Assembly (NCBI GenBank): GCA_964617665.1
Contig: CAZUAH010000088.1
Coordinates: 1-34,283, forward strand
Length of the DNA stretch: 34,283 bases
Direction: 5' to 3'
Origin: JADHUC01 sp964617665
GTDB taxonomy: Bacteria; Planctomycetota; Planctomycetia; Pirellulales; Pirellulaceae
Below the pieces are notes generated by a model. That model did no database searches. It was not told the DNA's origin and was given only the letters and a program-made list of their open reading frames with translations. Made by a program: the position numbers and the translations under genes. Positions within the stretch are counted from its first letter, which is position 1; each line of letters starts with the position of its first letter. This document shows positions 17,801 to 27,200 of the stretch, piece by piece.

Positions 17801-20800
17801 TTCTGCAATTCGATTTCCCAGACTTCGACGGCGCCGGCCGCGTCGGGCAATCGAATTGCGACGGTGGTCTGGATTCCGTTGGTTTCGTTTGTCAGACGCA
17901 GGGTCGAGCCGTCGCACACAATTTCCGACTTGGCAAACAACTCTTCGGGATAGTTGCCGGCAATGGGCCATTGGACGCCACCGGTGGACTCGGAATCGTC
18001 TACGAGGAACAACGCACGCCCTGCGGGGTCGATGCCCTCATAGGCGCGTCGCGTCACGTCATAGCCTTCGCGAACGAGCGAGCTGTTCAACTCGCCCCCG
18101 GCTTTGGCCGTCACCGCGTACCGACGGTTGGCCAGACGGAAAGAGCGTTGGCGGCGTCTTGCCGACCGCCGGCCCGAAGCGCGGAGAGCACATGAGATCA
18201 GCGACACACAGACCACGCAGCCAAGGGCCACTCCCGCCTTCTGTGAAACGGGCAAGGCAAGCAGCGTCGACAGGATTCCGCCGGAAGCACTCTGAATCGT
18301 CTGGGACTCGGACCACACCGAGTCCCAGTCGTCGCCTCTGGGGAGATAAAACGGAATCAGCAGCGGAGCCCACGTCGTGAATCGTTTCACACCTTCGGGA
18401 ATCAGCCGGCCAGCCGCCGAAGGACCGATGAAACGGGCAGCCCGTTCGTCCAACCGGTCCATGCCCAGGAAGCTGAGGTTCACCAGCGTTGCCACCCGCA
18501 GCCCCATGTGGTCCAACCAGATCAGGATCCGGAAGGCATCGTAGGCAAGCACCCACAAGAAGACGGTCAAGCTCCAGTCGTAAAACTCACCGGATTCCAT
18601 GGTCACACTGTTGAAGACACTGAACAGCGTCCGCACCGCGCCGTCTTGGTTGTACCAGGTAGCCGTGCCCACAGGGCGCAGGAAGGTGAAGATCACCGGC
18701 GACATCCAGAGCCCCCATCGCATGACCCGAATCGTGCCTTCGGCCAGATCACTTACGCCTGCGCGGGTCGGGATCTGCTTGATCGGCGTCCATGTCTTCT
18801 CGAACAACGCCCTCAAGAAAGCTCTGTTGATAGCAAACAGCCACGCGGCAATGCCCCACACCGAGACGCCGATCAGCGTCTCGTTGAAGAGTATCTTCGC
18901 GCCACCCGTTGCGTCGGAGAGCCGGACGTAACCCCAGTTGTTCAGCAGGGCACGGAATTCATCGGGGCGTGTCGTTCTAACCGTGTTGCAGGCTTCGACG
19001 ACCGCATTCGGGTCCATCCCCAAGCTCGTGTACAGGCTGAATTTGGTGAGAACGATGGGAATCTGGCTCGCGTCGAAATAGAACGCCAGAGCGCCGCCGA
19101 TGAACAGCCCCAACCCGCCCTCCACGAGGTAGAGTCGAGGCGACCGCACGCCGCCGCGATGCTGCAAGCCGAGTACCACGTCGCGCAACAGGCTGATGCC
19201 GGCAAAGGCCACCATGCCCGCCCCGGCGCCGAATATCATGCGGAAACCGGTGGACTGCTCGGGAAGTGCCAAACCAATGGCGACGGCCAGGGCCAGCCCG
19301 ACAACGATCCCCCGAGCATACAAAACGGGATTGCGGTAGGCCCGCGCGGCCCGGTCAAAGAAATTGTGGCTTCCATCGAAGCTCTCGATGATCGTCTTGG
19401 CCAGTGGGAATGTAACCGCCCCGGCCAGGGCCAGCGTAAGGTAAGGCAGATTGCCGTAGATCGTTTGAACTGCCGGCCACGCCACCAACAGACCGAGAAC
19501 TTGGACCAAGCCCATCAAGATCCCGCTGAAGATCATGCCCTTCTTCAAGCCGCTTATCCCATGAGCCGAAATCGTCTGCGTTGTCGATGCGCCGCCGCGC
19601 ATTCCGTCCAGGACCACGCCGGTGAGCATGAACACCAGCGTCCACAGACACCCCTGGGACAACACTGTCGCCGCCACGACCGCCAGAGGCTGAGCGATTG
19701 CCGGGACGGCGATGGCGCCGGATCCGAGATCCGCGATCCGCGGCGCAATCACGGCAATCAACGCGAAGACCAGCAGGCAGAGATGAGCCAGAGGGCTCCG
19801 AAGCGGCCGCCGCGACGTCAACAAGCTGAAGGCATTCACAACAAATTCGCTGAAGCCGAACAGAAACAGCGAGCCGCCGATTGCGGATTGGAGCATCGGC
19901 CAGTCCGAAAACGCACCGAAACTCACGATCTCTGCAAGGGCCTGCCTGAGCGAGTCGGTCTGCAGTGCGAGCAACAGGCCCAGCACATAGGGAAAACCCA
20001 ACATGGCTGCGCCGCCGATTGCACCTAGGTGCCGCTTGGCCGATCCCAACAGGTAAGCGTTAGCCGTATGGTAGATCAAGCAGAATACCACCGCACCCGC
20101 GGCGCTAAGGCTCAAGAAATCCGACCAGACGACCGGCCCCTGCCAGACCGACTGGCCGCTTGCCGAGGCAGCCAGCAGACCGGTTGCCAAAACGTCCCGG
20201 AAGGCCTCCGTCGCGGTCAAGTGTTTTCCGGTTTGGCCCAGCTTCCATAATTCGCCCACGAGACCACCGAGCAGCGCGACGGCCAGGTAGACGTAGCCCG
20301 CTTCCAGTGCACTCTTGCTGCCAATCCACTGAATGGCAAAGGCCATGACGATCATAAGAACGACAGCGACTCCAACGGCCAAGTCCACGGTGAATGAGCG
20401 CAACTGCCCGTTGCCTGACTCTGCAGAGTCGGGCAAGTCCGGTCTGCCGTCCCGCGAGAACCCGACTCTGGAGAGCAAGGTTACGAGCCAGGCCACGAAC
20501 GCAGCCAACAGGCTGATCGCCAGCACGGCACTCCATCGTCCGTAGATCGACGAGCCCATCCTCTCCATCGCGAGCAGACGGTCGAAGCGGCAGTCCAGCA
20601 GGATGTGGCCCACAGCCGGATCGACAGAACCGGTCGAATCGACCACAAAGACGACCTCGGCCAACTCCCCGATTCGGTCCCACTCGACAGGTTGCCGGAC
20701 GGAAGACCAGCCGGGCTCAAGTTCCAGCGGAATGACCTGAACGCCGGCGGTCCCCTTAATCTCCACCTTGACCAGAATCTGGGAGACCTGTTGGGCATCG

Positions 20801-21153
20801 GCCACTTTGACGCCGACGTTGACGATATCGACCGCATCGCGGGCCAATTCCGCCGGATATCCTTTGGTCCAGATTCCCGCAGCCGAACCTTTGGGCACGG
20901 TGTAGTCGAGCCGGATGATCTCTTTGTCCAGGTCCGAGTCCGATACACGGCTCATTCCCGCCTGCGACTCACCGATATTCAGCGCACCTTGCTCGCTCGA
21001 AGCCAGTAGGTCGAAGCCCTCAGAAGCACTCGCGTCGGAAGGAGCCAATACCAGGGATGCAGTGAGTAGGATCACGGCGAACGCAAACGCCGGGCGAGAC
21101 CACCGAGCTTGCCGGATTCCCTTGAGACAGATGCACTTCATACTACGTGTCAC
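14821..21153 (-). CDS. Giant polytopic membrane protein with C-terminal GH94 (GT36-type) phosphorylase module
   Basis: The 2110-residue protein has a signal-like N-terminus, then an exported beta-rich domain (about 50-205) resembling a sugar-binding jelly roll, then roughly 16-19 hydrophobic segments (about 213-1010, first RWSAVLAISLLAAFVAWLV). A GT36-associated beta-sandwich begins near 1030, a second near 1320 opens the GH94 unit proper (FDHDGRTLRVLTPHTPRPYDH), and the (alpha/alpha)6 catalytic domain runs about 1620-2060. The GH94 catalytic-Asp motif is intact in GAGDWNDGLDEIG (Asp1819). GH94 enzymes phosphorolyse beta-linked glucosides, including beta-1,2-oligoglucans, and form the end of cyclic beta-1,2-glucan synthase NdvB, but no GT84 synthase or central PF10091 domain is recognised here. 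Start: GTG at 21153 has GAGG 8 nt upstream and overlaps the previous stop as GTGA; ATG at 21141 is the alternative. Palindromic repeats are embedded in frame at three loops. Confidence 0.85.
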   Translation of the reverse strand: MTRSMKCICLKGIRQARWSRPAFAFAVILLTASLVLAPSDASASEGFDLLASSEQGALNIGESQAGMSRVSDSDLDKEIIRLDYTVPKGSAAGIWTKGYPAELARDAVDIVNVGVKVADAQQVSQILVKVEIKGTAGVQVIPLELEPGWSSVRQPVEWDRIGELAEVVFVVDSTGSVDPAVGHILLDCRFDRLLAMERMGSSIYGRWSAVLAISLLAAFVAWLVTLLSRVGFSRDGRPDLPDSAESGNGQLRSFTVDLAVGVAVVLMIVMAFAIQWIGSKSALEAGYVYLAVALLGGLVGELWKLGQTGKHLTATEAFRDVLATGLLAASASGQSVWQGPVVWSDFLSLSAAGAVVFCLIYHTANAYLLGSAKRHLGAIGGAAMLGFPYVLGLLLALQTDSLRQALAEIVSFGAFSDWPMLQSAIGGSLFLFGFSEFVVNAFSLLTSRRPLRSPLAHLCLLVFALIAVIAPRIADLGSGAIAVPAIAQPLAVVAATVLSQGCLWTLVFMLTGVVLDGMRGGASTTQTISAHGISGLKKGMIFSGILMGLVQVLGLLVAWPAVQTIYGNLPYLTLALAGAVTFPLAKTIIESFDGSHNFFDRAARAYRNPVLYARGIVVGLALAVAIGLALPEQSTGFRMIFGAGAGMVAFAGISLLRDVVLGLQHRGGVRSPRLYLVEGGLGLFIGGALAFYFDASQIPIVLTKFSLYTSLGMDPNAVVEACNTVRTTRPDEFRALLNNWGYVRLSDATGGAKILFNETLIGVSVWGIAAWLFAINRAFLRALFEKTWTPIKQIPTRAGVSDLAEGTIRVMRWGLWMSPVIFTFLRPVGTATWYNQDGAVRTLFSVFNSVTMESGEFYDWSLTVFLWVLAYDAFRILIWLDHMGLRVATLVNLSFLGMDRLDERAARFIGPSAAGRLIPEGVKRFTTWAPLLIPFYLPRGDDWDSVWSESQTIQSASGGILSTLLALPVSQKAGVALGCVVCVSLISCALRASGRRSARRRQRSFRLANRRYAVTAKAGGELNSSLVREGYDVTRRAYEGIDPAGRALFLVDDSESTGGVQWPIAGNYPEELFAKSEIVCDGSTLRLTNETNGIQTTVAIRLPDAAGAVEVWEIELQNMTDSARNIRVVPYLEWVLNDPGADRGHTQYNRLFPEMSYRADLNAVLALHRYTKKLGILAASAPVNGFLTSRVDFIGRAGSIWSARCLETLDFLEPHNTKAYPTFDPIGSLLLDAPLDARGSNSVRLLIGCADDEDEAAGWIQRFLLGHGGDSQRVPGVERSEPPETPDTGGSSLIPRDSTPATQETPPSQRKPLIGHGEILPGTPQPYYKFDHDGRTLRVLTPHTPRPYDHSMSNALGHVLCVTNRGLHSSASVNAQQNRITTDWADTVTRELPAEAFYLYDPDEQQWYSPTYLPLRDKEAAYDVEFGVDGTATFRMQRGDIATELTTYVPPDDPTGVYLLTVTNQGETDKRLRSAPYFQIALADNPENSGTLNVHHDRATGALFFENPRNTFRAGPAFAAMSHPVEVVESKRGRFFGKGRSVAHPLLVEEGERSGGSGDPSTTGDMDDRAQVAAFLTTLNVPAGQSCTVAVLLGQADSRRQAETVIRKFCNVETAMAHLAETRSWWNGLMQTLQVETTDTEFDGYVNWLKYQALAERVWARKGFYQASGAFGFRDQLQDTVNMIWVDPMLARRQILLHGSQQFLEGDVVHWFFQLQDGRTGFACRSHAYDNLLWLGWGTAEYVRMTGDESILDERLSYLAAETPLPPLPAGKHGMGFFPHRSPQEEPLLDHVLRAIDLVFERRTGVHGLPLIGAGDWNDGLDEIGSEGRGESVWLGFFLHYILDNLLAHIERRKGADRKQHYVRKLAGLKDALENMWRGDRYLRAIHDDGTEIGVEGSGIWEIDALTAAWAVMSGINPERGRTVFDTAIRVLERDNVILLGWPALREDSKPYLGRSCRYPEGVRENGMYCHGVQWLIRAARLLSEQFAAAGDEETAKRYRDTTIRLWRKISPISHMTPDEIEIYGGQPNKQSADMLTTFDQGRMIWNGYTGAAGWMLRQACEGVIGATLAGNQVVPPADLDEPRGDMRVRTLKRNLEESPLASQREFDPS
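16474..16489. repeat. Palindromic repeat inside the GH94 gene (residues about 1550-1570)
   Basis: CGGGTC-tccc-GACCCG, set in a GC-rich context typical of intergenic planctomycete repeats (a GGTCGGGAGACCC-type word on the minus strand), lies inside the coding sequence. It encodes part of a Gly/Ser/Glu-rich insertion (EEGERSGGSGDPSTTGD) in the second beta-sandwich, which looks like a flexible loop. Confidence 0.55.
17253..17330. repeat. 78-bp two-tier palindromic element inside the GH94 gene
   Basis: Outer arms ctggggtcgag (17253-17263) and ctcgaccccag (17320-17330) are a perfect 11-bp inverted pair. Inner arms cgagcccccag (17281-17291) and ctgggggctcg (17304-17314) are another perfect 11-bp pair around a 12-nt loop. 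The length is 26 codons exactly, so the frame is kept. It encodes residues about 1275-1301 (VERSEPPETPDTGGSS and after), a Pro/Ser/Thr/Glu-rich linker exactly between the two beta-sandwich domains. Confidence 0.8.
20417..20469. repeat. Palindromic element in the GH94 gene between the first two membrane segments
   Basis: gactctgcagagtc (20417-20430) is a perfect 14-bp palindrome, and agagtcggg (20425-20433) is also a perfect inverted match to cccgactct (20461-20469). It encodes the hydrophilic loop SRDGRPDLPDSAESGNG joining the first two membrane segments. Confidence 0.6.
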
Positions 21154-24100
21154 CGTGTCGACCTCACTTTCTCGAATGCCTTCTGCAATCGGCGTTTCGC
21201 CTGTGCCGCCTCCGCGTCGATGTTATCCAGCGGCAAACACTCCTCGATGTCCGACTCCAAGTCGTAGAGGCGGCCGTCGTCGTACAGCTTCCAACGCGTG
21301 TCTCGAACGAACTCCTGCGTATCCTGTTGGCGCCGGCCGAATCCCCAGTAATGGCAGAAGACCCACTGTCGCGGGTTTCCTTGCTCACCACGCAACTGCG
21401 GTAAGAAGGACACTCCGTCGATGACGCGATCTTTGGGAACCGAAACGCCGGCGGCTTCGGCGAGCGTGGGCAGAAAGTCGCTGAAGTCGATCAGGTCGTC
21501 GCTTACCGCTCCGGGCGGCGTGTGGCCCGGATACAGGGCGACCAGCGGCACGTGCGTTCCGCCGTTGGTCAAAAGCCCTTTTCCACCTTGCACGGGCCCG
21601 CGCTTCGTGTCCGTCGTGACACGTTTGTCCGTCCCGTTGTCGCCGGTGAAGAGAAGGATCGTGTTGTCGGCCACGCCGTGTTTGACCAGGGCGGCGCGAA
21701 TTCGCCCCACGATCCGGTCCATGTAGGCGACCATGTCCGCCATGTGCGTGTCGTCTTTGTACTTGTCCTGGCTGAACTCGCGCGATGCATTCGGCATCAA
21801 GTCGGGAGTCGGGTCGAAAGGTGCGTGCGTCAGTGCCATCGGATAGTAGACCAAAAACGGATGCTGGTGATTCCTGGCGATGAAATCTTCGATATACGTG
21901 CAAAAGAGGTCCGGGCCGTAGGCGTCGGCGGCGACTTCCTTGACACTGCCGTTTTCAATGAACCGGTCGGGTTCCCAGTAGCGCCGTCCTTGTCTACGGC
22001 CGCCTTTGTTTTCCGGTGGATAGAGAAACCAGAGGCAGTATTCGTCAAAGCCGAAGTGGCCCGGCGTGGATGTGTCGCCGGCCAACTGCCACTTTCCAGC
22101 AATACACGTCCTGTAGCCCGCGTCGCGCAGGACATTGCCAAATGTGATCTCGGACGTGGGCAGAACGCCGAACCCCGCGTAGTTTCGATGGTTGTATCGC
22201 CCCGTCATGATCTGCACGCGCGACGGCGTGCAGAGCGGTTGGGCGTAGCAGTGCGAAAACCGCATGCCGTCTTTCGCCAAGCGGTCTAATTCGGGCGTGG
22301 CGTATTCCGTGCAGCCATAGCTACCCAGACACTCCACGCCCAAATCATCGGCCATGATCAATACGATATTCGGGCGATCCTTGGGCCCGGTTCGAGCTGA
22401 CGGAGCCGGTATCGGCTGCAGTAGTACTCGACTGACGTTGACCGCCCGCCAAGGCTGTCCCGGTTTGAGGCTCAGTTGATAGCGCCGATTCCCTTCAAGC
22501 TCGACCTGGCCGATCAGCTTTTCGGTAAGGTCTCCCCAATTCCGCCGACTCGGCAGACTGGCCTTCAACTGCTGGTCGTTCAACTGCAGGACTACGTGGG
22601 ACGGGTGCGGCGATGCGTACTCCAGGATAACCCGATGCGGCCCGGACTCTCGCGCCGTGAACGTCCATTCGATCCACTCGTCGGGCTCTCGCCAATGAGA
22701 GACGACGCCGCGGCCCTTGCGGAGCGTCTGTCCGTGCAGCACCGCGTCGGCACCGGGCAGAACGTGCACGCCGTCGTCACTCGCACGCGGCGCAGCCGGC
22801 GTCTCGGGCGCCGCATCCGGATTGGGCTTGCGGTTCTTCGGACCACCCCAGCAATGACTCGGAGGCAAGCGGCTGTCCCAAGCGTCGAACAGATCTTGCA
22901 GCTCCTGCTTGAGTTCGGGTCGATCGGCACTCAGGTCGTTGTGTTCGCCCGGATCGTCCGCCAAGTTGAACAGCATGGCGTCGCTGTCGGGCGGGCAACT
23001 ATGGTCGTTCCAGGCCAACTTCCAGTCGTCCTTGCGGATCGCGTAGTCGTCGTCCCGCCGCCAGTACAGAACGTCATGAGGACGTTGGTCGCCGTTGTCG
23101 CCGCCAAGGTACGGCATCAAGTCGACGCCGTCAAAGTCGAGCCCCTTCGGTGGCTGCTCGACGCTCAGGTGGGCCAGCACGGTCGGAACCACATCCAGAT
23201 TGGTGACGGGGTGGTCGTAACGCAATCCGGGCTTGAGCTTACCCGGCCAGTGCATCACGAAGGGAATGCGGATCCCACCCTCGAACGTGTCGCCTTTGAA
23301 GCCGCGAAACGGTCCGGCGCTGGACATGGTGCAGCCGCAACGCTCTTTTTGCATGTCCTTGGGCTGGTGGTCCAATCCCTGGCCGCGCGGTGTGCCGTTA
23401 TCGCTGATGAAGAACACCAACGTGTTGTCGCTCACACCCGCTTCGTCCAAAGCGGCCATGATTCGCCCCACACCGTCGTCCATGGCCAGCACCATAGCGG
23501 CGAAGAAGCGGCGGTCTTCGATTTCGCTTATGTCCTTCGTACGTTCCAGATACTCTTCGGGCACTTGCCAGGGGTGATGGACCGCGTTGTAAGCCACATA
23601 AAGAAAGAAGGGCTCCTGCTTGTTTCGCTCGATGAAACCGACCGCTTCGTCGCTAAACGAGTCGGTCAGATAACCTTCGTAGGCCGGTAGCATTTCGTTG
23701 TTGCGAAACAGCGGCCAAAGGGCTTTCTTCTTGCCGAACTCAGGAAAGGCACGTTCATAGTCATGGGCGCCGTTCAAGAATCCGTAGAAGAAATCGAAGC
23801 CGCGCGAGTGGGGACGCATCGTCTCGTGCAGCCCCAGATGCCACTTGCCGACCATTCCGCAACGATAGCCCAGGGGCTTGAGCATTTCCGACAAAATGGG
23901 CTGCGATCGCGGCAATCCGGCCAAGGGGAACTTGGGAGCCTCCGGGAATCCACTGGTGTTCGGGTTTTCCCCGCATCCCAATCGCTGCTGATACACGCCC
24001 GTCATCAACCCGCACCGCGACGGGCCACACACCGAGGCCGAAACATAGCCTTGCGTAAAATGCACCCCGGCGGCCGCCAAGCGGTCGATGTTGGGCGTGA

Positions 24101-24257
24101 GGATATCATCAACGCCGTGGTAACCAACATCACCCCAGCCCATATCATCAGCGTAGATGATGACGACGTTGGGTTTCTCGGAAGCGACCGCTCCGATCGT
24201 TGCTACCAGCCACAGCAAAGAACCGATGAGTATGCGCGGAGTATTCATGGAGTGCAT
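21150..24257 (-). CDS. Double sulfatase: two complete S1-family sulfatase domains with a jelly-roll-like spacer
   Basis: This 1035-residue secreted protein (signal peptide ILIGSLLWLVATIGAVAS) holds two full type I sulfatases. Domain 1 (about 28-480) has the formylglycine motif CGPSR at Cys77, metal-site ADDMGWGD, GKWHLG and SDNGTPRG. A spacer of about 130 residues follows, containing a beta-rich module (REPDEWIEWTFTARESGPHRV, LEGNRRYQLSLKPG) of the sort that binds sugars. Domain 2 (about 622-1030) has CTPSR at Cys676, MADDLGVECLGSYG and GDNGTDKR, but its GKWHLG block reads GKWQLAG, so a usual active-site His is Gln. Both cysteines would need conversion by a formylglycine-generating enzyme, which is not encoded here. 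The gene starts 24 bp after another double sulfatase and its stop overlaps the start of the GH94 gene. ATG at 24248 is an alternative start. Substrate is unknown; sulfate esters on a polysaccharide are expected. Confidence 0.92.
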   Translation of the reverse strand: MHSMNTPRILIGSLLWLVATIGAVASEKPNVVIIYADDMGWGDVGYHGVDDILTPNIDRLAAAGVHFTQGYVSASVCGPSRCGLMTGVYQQRLGCGENPNTSGFPEAPKFPLAGLPRSQPILSEMLKPLGYRCGMVGKWHLGLHETMRPHSRGFDFFYGFLNGAHDYERAFPEFGKKKALWPLFRNNEMLPAYEGYLTDSFSDEAVGFIERNKQEPFFLYVAYNAVHHPWQVPEEYLERTKDISEIEDRRFFAAMVLAMDDGVGRIMAALDEAGVSDNTLVFFISDNGTPRGQGLDHQPKDMQKERCGCTMSSAGPFRGFKGDTFEGGIRIPFVMHWPGKLKPGLRYDHPVTNLDVVPTVLAHLSVEQPPKGLDFDGVDLMPYLGGDNGDQRPHDVLYWRRDDDYAIRKDDWKLAWNDHSCPPDSDAMLFNLADDPGEHNDLSADRPELKQELQDLFDAWDSRLPPSHCWGGPKNRKPNPDAAPETPAAPRASDDGVHVLPGADAVLHGQTLRKGRGVVSHWREPDEWIEWTFTARESGPHRVILEYASPHPSHVVLQLNDQQLKASLPSRRNWGDLTEKLIGQVELEGNRRYQLSLKPGQPWRAVNVSRVLLQPIPAPSARTGPKDRPNIVLIMADDLGVECLGSYGCTEYATPELDRLAKDGMRFSHCYAQPLCTPSRVQIMTGRYNHRNYAGFGVLPTSEITFGNVLRDAGYRTCIAGKWQLAGDTSTPGHFGFDEYCLWFLYPPENKGGRRQGRRYWEPDRFIENGSVKEVAADAYGPDLFCTYIEDFIARNHQHPFLVYYPMALTHAPFDPTPDLMPNASREFSQDKYKDDTHMADMVAYMDRIVGRIRAALVKHGVADNTILLFTGDNGTDKRVTTDTKRGPVQGGKGLLTNGGTHVPLVALYPGHTPPGAVSDDLIDFSDFLPTLAEAAGVSVPKDRVIDGVSFLPQLRGEQGNPRQWVFCHYWGFGRRQQDTQEFVRDTRWKLYDDGRLYDLESDIEECLPLDNIDAEAAQAKRRLQKAFEKVRSTR

Positions 24258-24281
24258 GCTTTCTCAAGAAGAGTAGCTTGG

Positions 24282-27200
24282 CTACTGGCGTTGCGGGCTC
24301 TCGCTTGGTCGGGAGAAATACTCTGGATCGTGATACGGCTTCGGCTTGCCAAAATCGGGATCGCGGTAGCCGAGGCTGGCGTTCCAGCCCCATTGCGGCG
24401 GCATCAGACCGGATTCCCACTGCCCGTGCATCGTGATCAGCGAGCGGAGTTCATCGGCACGGCTGGCGGCCAGATCGGTCTTTTCGGCCACGTCTTGGGA
24501 CAAGTCGAACATCTGCCAAGTCTTGCCATTGTTGGTCGACAGGGCTTTCAGGTCACCGTGACGGATTGCCTTCCGCGGTCCCCAGGCCCAGTACAGCGTT
24601 TCGTGAGGCCGGTCGTTCAGCTGGCCGGTGGCCAACGGCATCAGGTCCACGCCGTCCAACTGCCAGGCGGGATCGACTTTGCCGCCCGCCGCCGTAATGA
24701 ACGTCGGCATGAGATCGAGCGAGATGACTGGCCGCTTGTACGTTCGCCCGGCTTGGATCTTCCCCTTCCACTGCATGCAGAACGGTACGCGGAGTCCGCC
24801 TTCCCAGAACGTCCCCTTCTTTCCTCGCAGTGGTTTGTTGGGCGACGATTCGTGGCCGCCGTTATCGCTGAGGAAGACGATCAGGGTGTTCTCCTCCAAA
24901 CCGTTTCGCCGCAATGCCCCCAGCACCTTTCCGGTGTTTTGATCCATCGAGTCGAGCATGGCCATCACTCGCCGCCGCTGTTCATCCGGCTGGTCCGCAT
25001 ACTTGTCGACCAATTCCTTTGGGGCTTGAAATGGTCCGTGGATTGCGTTGAAGGGGATGTAGCAGAGAAAGGGACGGTCCTTGTTCGCGTCGATAAACCG
25101 CACCGCCATGTCGCCCAGCGAATCCGTCAGATAGTTCTCCGTGTCGCGAATCAGCACGCCGTTCCGGTTTACGTCGCTGTGAGCAATCCCTCGATCCGCG
25201 TAGGACGAACTGACAATCTTCCGGTTGTGAAAGATAGGGTTATGCGGCCGGTTCATGTCGACCAGATAGTTCGATGCCCCGTTGTTGAAGCCGTAGAACT
25301 CGTCCCAGCGATTGAAGGCCATCATCTCTTCGGCGTCGCCGTCGTGCGTCTTGCCGAACAGACCGCAGGCATAGCCGAGTTTCTGCATACGCTCGGACAG
25401 AATCGGCTGGTCGACCGGAATTCCCGGCTCGATGTCCTTGTTCCGCCGGAAAGGCCCGATATTGTCCCAAAAGCCAAATGACTGTTGATACCGGCCCGTG
25501 AGCATTCCGCCGCGAGAAGGCGCACAAACCGGACACGTCACGTAGCCATCGGTAAAGGTGACCCCGCCCTGAGCGATGGAATCAATGTGAGGTGTTGGAA
25601 CATCGCCTCCCTGAAAGCCAACATCGCCGTAGCCAAGATCGTCCGCAAAAAAGAGCACAAAGTTGGGCTTCGGCGAGGACGCGTTGAGGCTCGGCTGCCT
25701 GGATTCTCGCTGGTGCGAGACATCCTGGGCGTTGATGTCCGTCTTTTCCGCCGAAGCACCGTCCCGAACGTCGGATGACGCCGCTTTGGGCTCCGTTACA
25801 TCGTACTTTTTGCGCAGCCGCTGGAGATCGCGCTTCAGGGCGCTCCTGATCTCTCGATAGTCGGGATCTTCGTAGACGCTCCGCAACTCCTGCGGATCCT
25901 TTTGCAGGTCGAACAACTCCCACTCCTGTTCGGGAAGGTAGTAGTTGATCAGCTTGTACCGGTCGGTGCGCACACCTTCGAAACGCGGTAGGTTGTAGGC
26001 GCCGTCCATGTAATAGTGGTAGTAAATCGCGTCTCGCCAGTCGGTTGGATCTTTGCCGTCGAGCAAAGGCATCAGGGAGCGGCCTTGCACTTCATCCGGA
26101 ATCGGTGCACCGGCCATGTTCAGGAAGGTCGGGGCGTAGTCGATATTCTGGACCATGGCGCGGATGTTCGTCCCGGAAGGTATGCGGCCGGGCCAACGCA
26201 TCATCAGCGGCATAGACACGGATTCTTCGTACATCCAGCGCTTGTCATTCCAGCCGTGTTCGCCCGTAAAGAAGCCCTGGTCCGAGCTATAGATCACGAG
26301 CGTATTCTCTGCCAGCCCTTGGGCATCGAGCCATTTCAAGATGCGCCCCACGTTGTCGTCAATCGCGGCAACGCAGCCCAGGTAGTCTTTCAGGAATCGT
26401 TGGTACTTGTAGCGGTCCAAGGCCCGGCCTTCTAACTGGCCTGCGGCTCGCAAACGCCTGTACTCTTCGTTGTCCGGATCATACGACCGGTGAAAGGCAG
26501 CACGCTGCCTGTCTGTCATACGGCCCAGAAACTGGAATTCGCGCTGGTTCATGTCGTACTGGCCGGCCAGCGGCGTGATATTCAGGATGTGCTCCTGCAT
26601 GCCGAACAATCGCATCCAGCACTTTTCGGCGTAGTGAGTGCGGCCCTTGTAGTCGTCGAACAACGTCTCTGGTTCGGGCAACGTCTTGCCGTCGCAGATG
26701 TCCATATGACGCGGTGGTGGAATGCGGTGGATGTGGGGAGCCTTGAACTGGCACATCATCATGAATGGTTGGCCCGCCCGATGCTGTGCCTCCATCCACT
26801 GGACCGACTGGTTGGTAATAATGTCCGTTGAATAGCCTTCGATCCGTTCGGTCTCGCCATTCATCCGCTGAAATTCGGGATTGAAGTAGTGGCCCTGACC
26901 GCCGGCGCCGGAAAGGAGTTTCCAGTAGTCGAATTCATCGGTCGGCCATCCGCGCAAATGCCACTTGCCAATCACGGCCGTCTTGTATCCGGCCTGCGAG
27001 AGAGCGCGTGTGAAAACAAACTGGTTGCCGTTCCAGGGCGAGCCGTTGCGGGTCACGCCGTTCTTGTGGCTGTGCTTGCCGGTCAGGATCGAAGCTCGCG
27101 ACGGGCAACAGATCGAATTGGTGCAGTAGCTTCGTGTGAACAGGACGCCCTCTTTCGCGATGCGATCGATGTTGGGTGTCTCGTTGAGCCCGCTGCCGTA

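Noticed and set aside
18508..20028. 506-codon plus-strand frame opposite the membrane part of the GH94 protein
   Set aside because: It is Gln/Arg/His-rich, as expected for the reverse complement of membrane-segment codons.
14821..21153. Annotation as a cyclic beta-1,2-glucan synthase (ndvB)
   Set aside because: Only the GT36-associated/GH94 end matches; I could not see GT84 or the central glucoamylase-like domain, so the synthase name is not supported.
23763..25481. 572-codon plus-strand frame opposite the double sulfatases
   Set aside because: It spans the junction of two well-supported genes on the other strand and has no ribosome site or motif.
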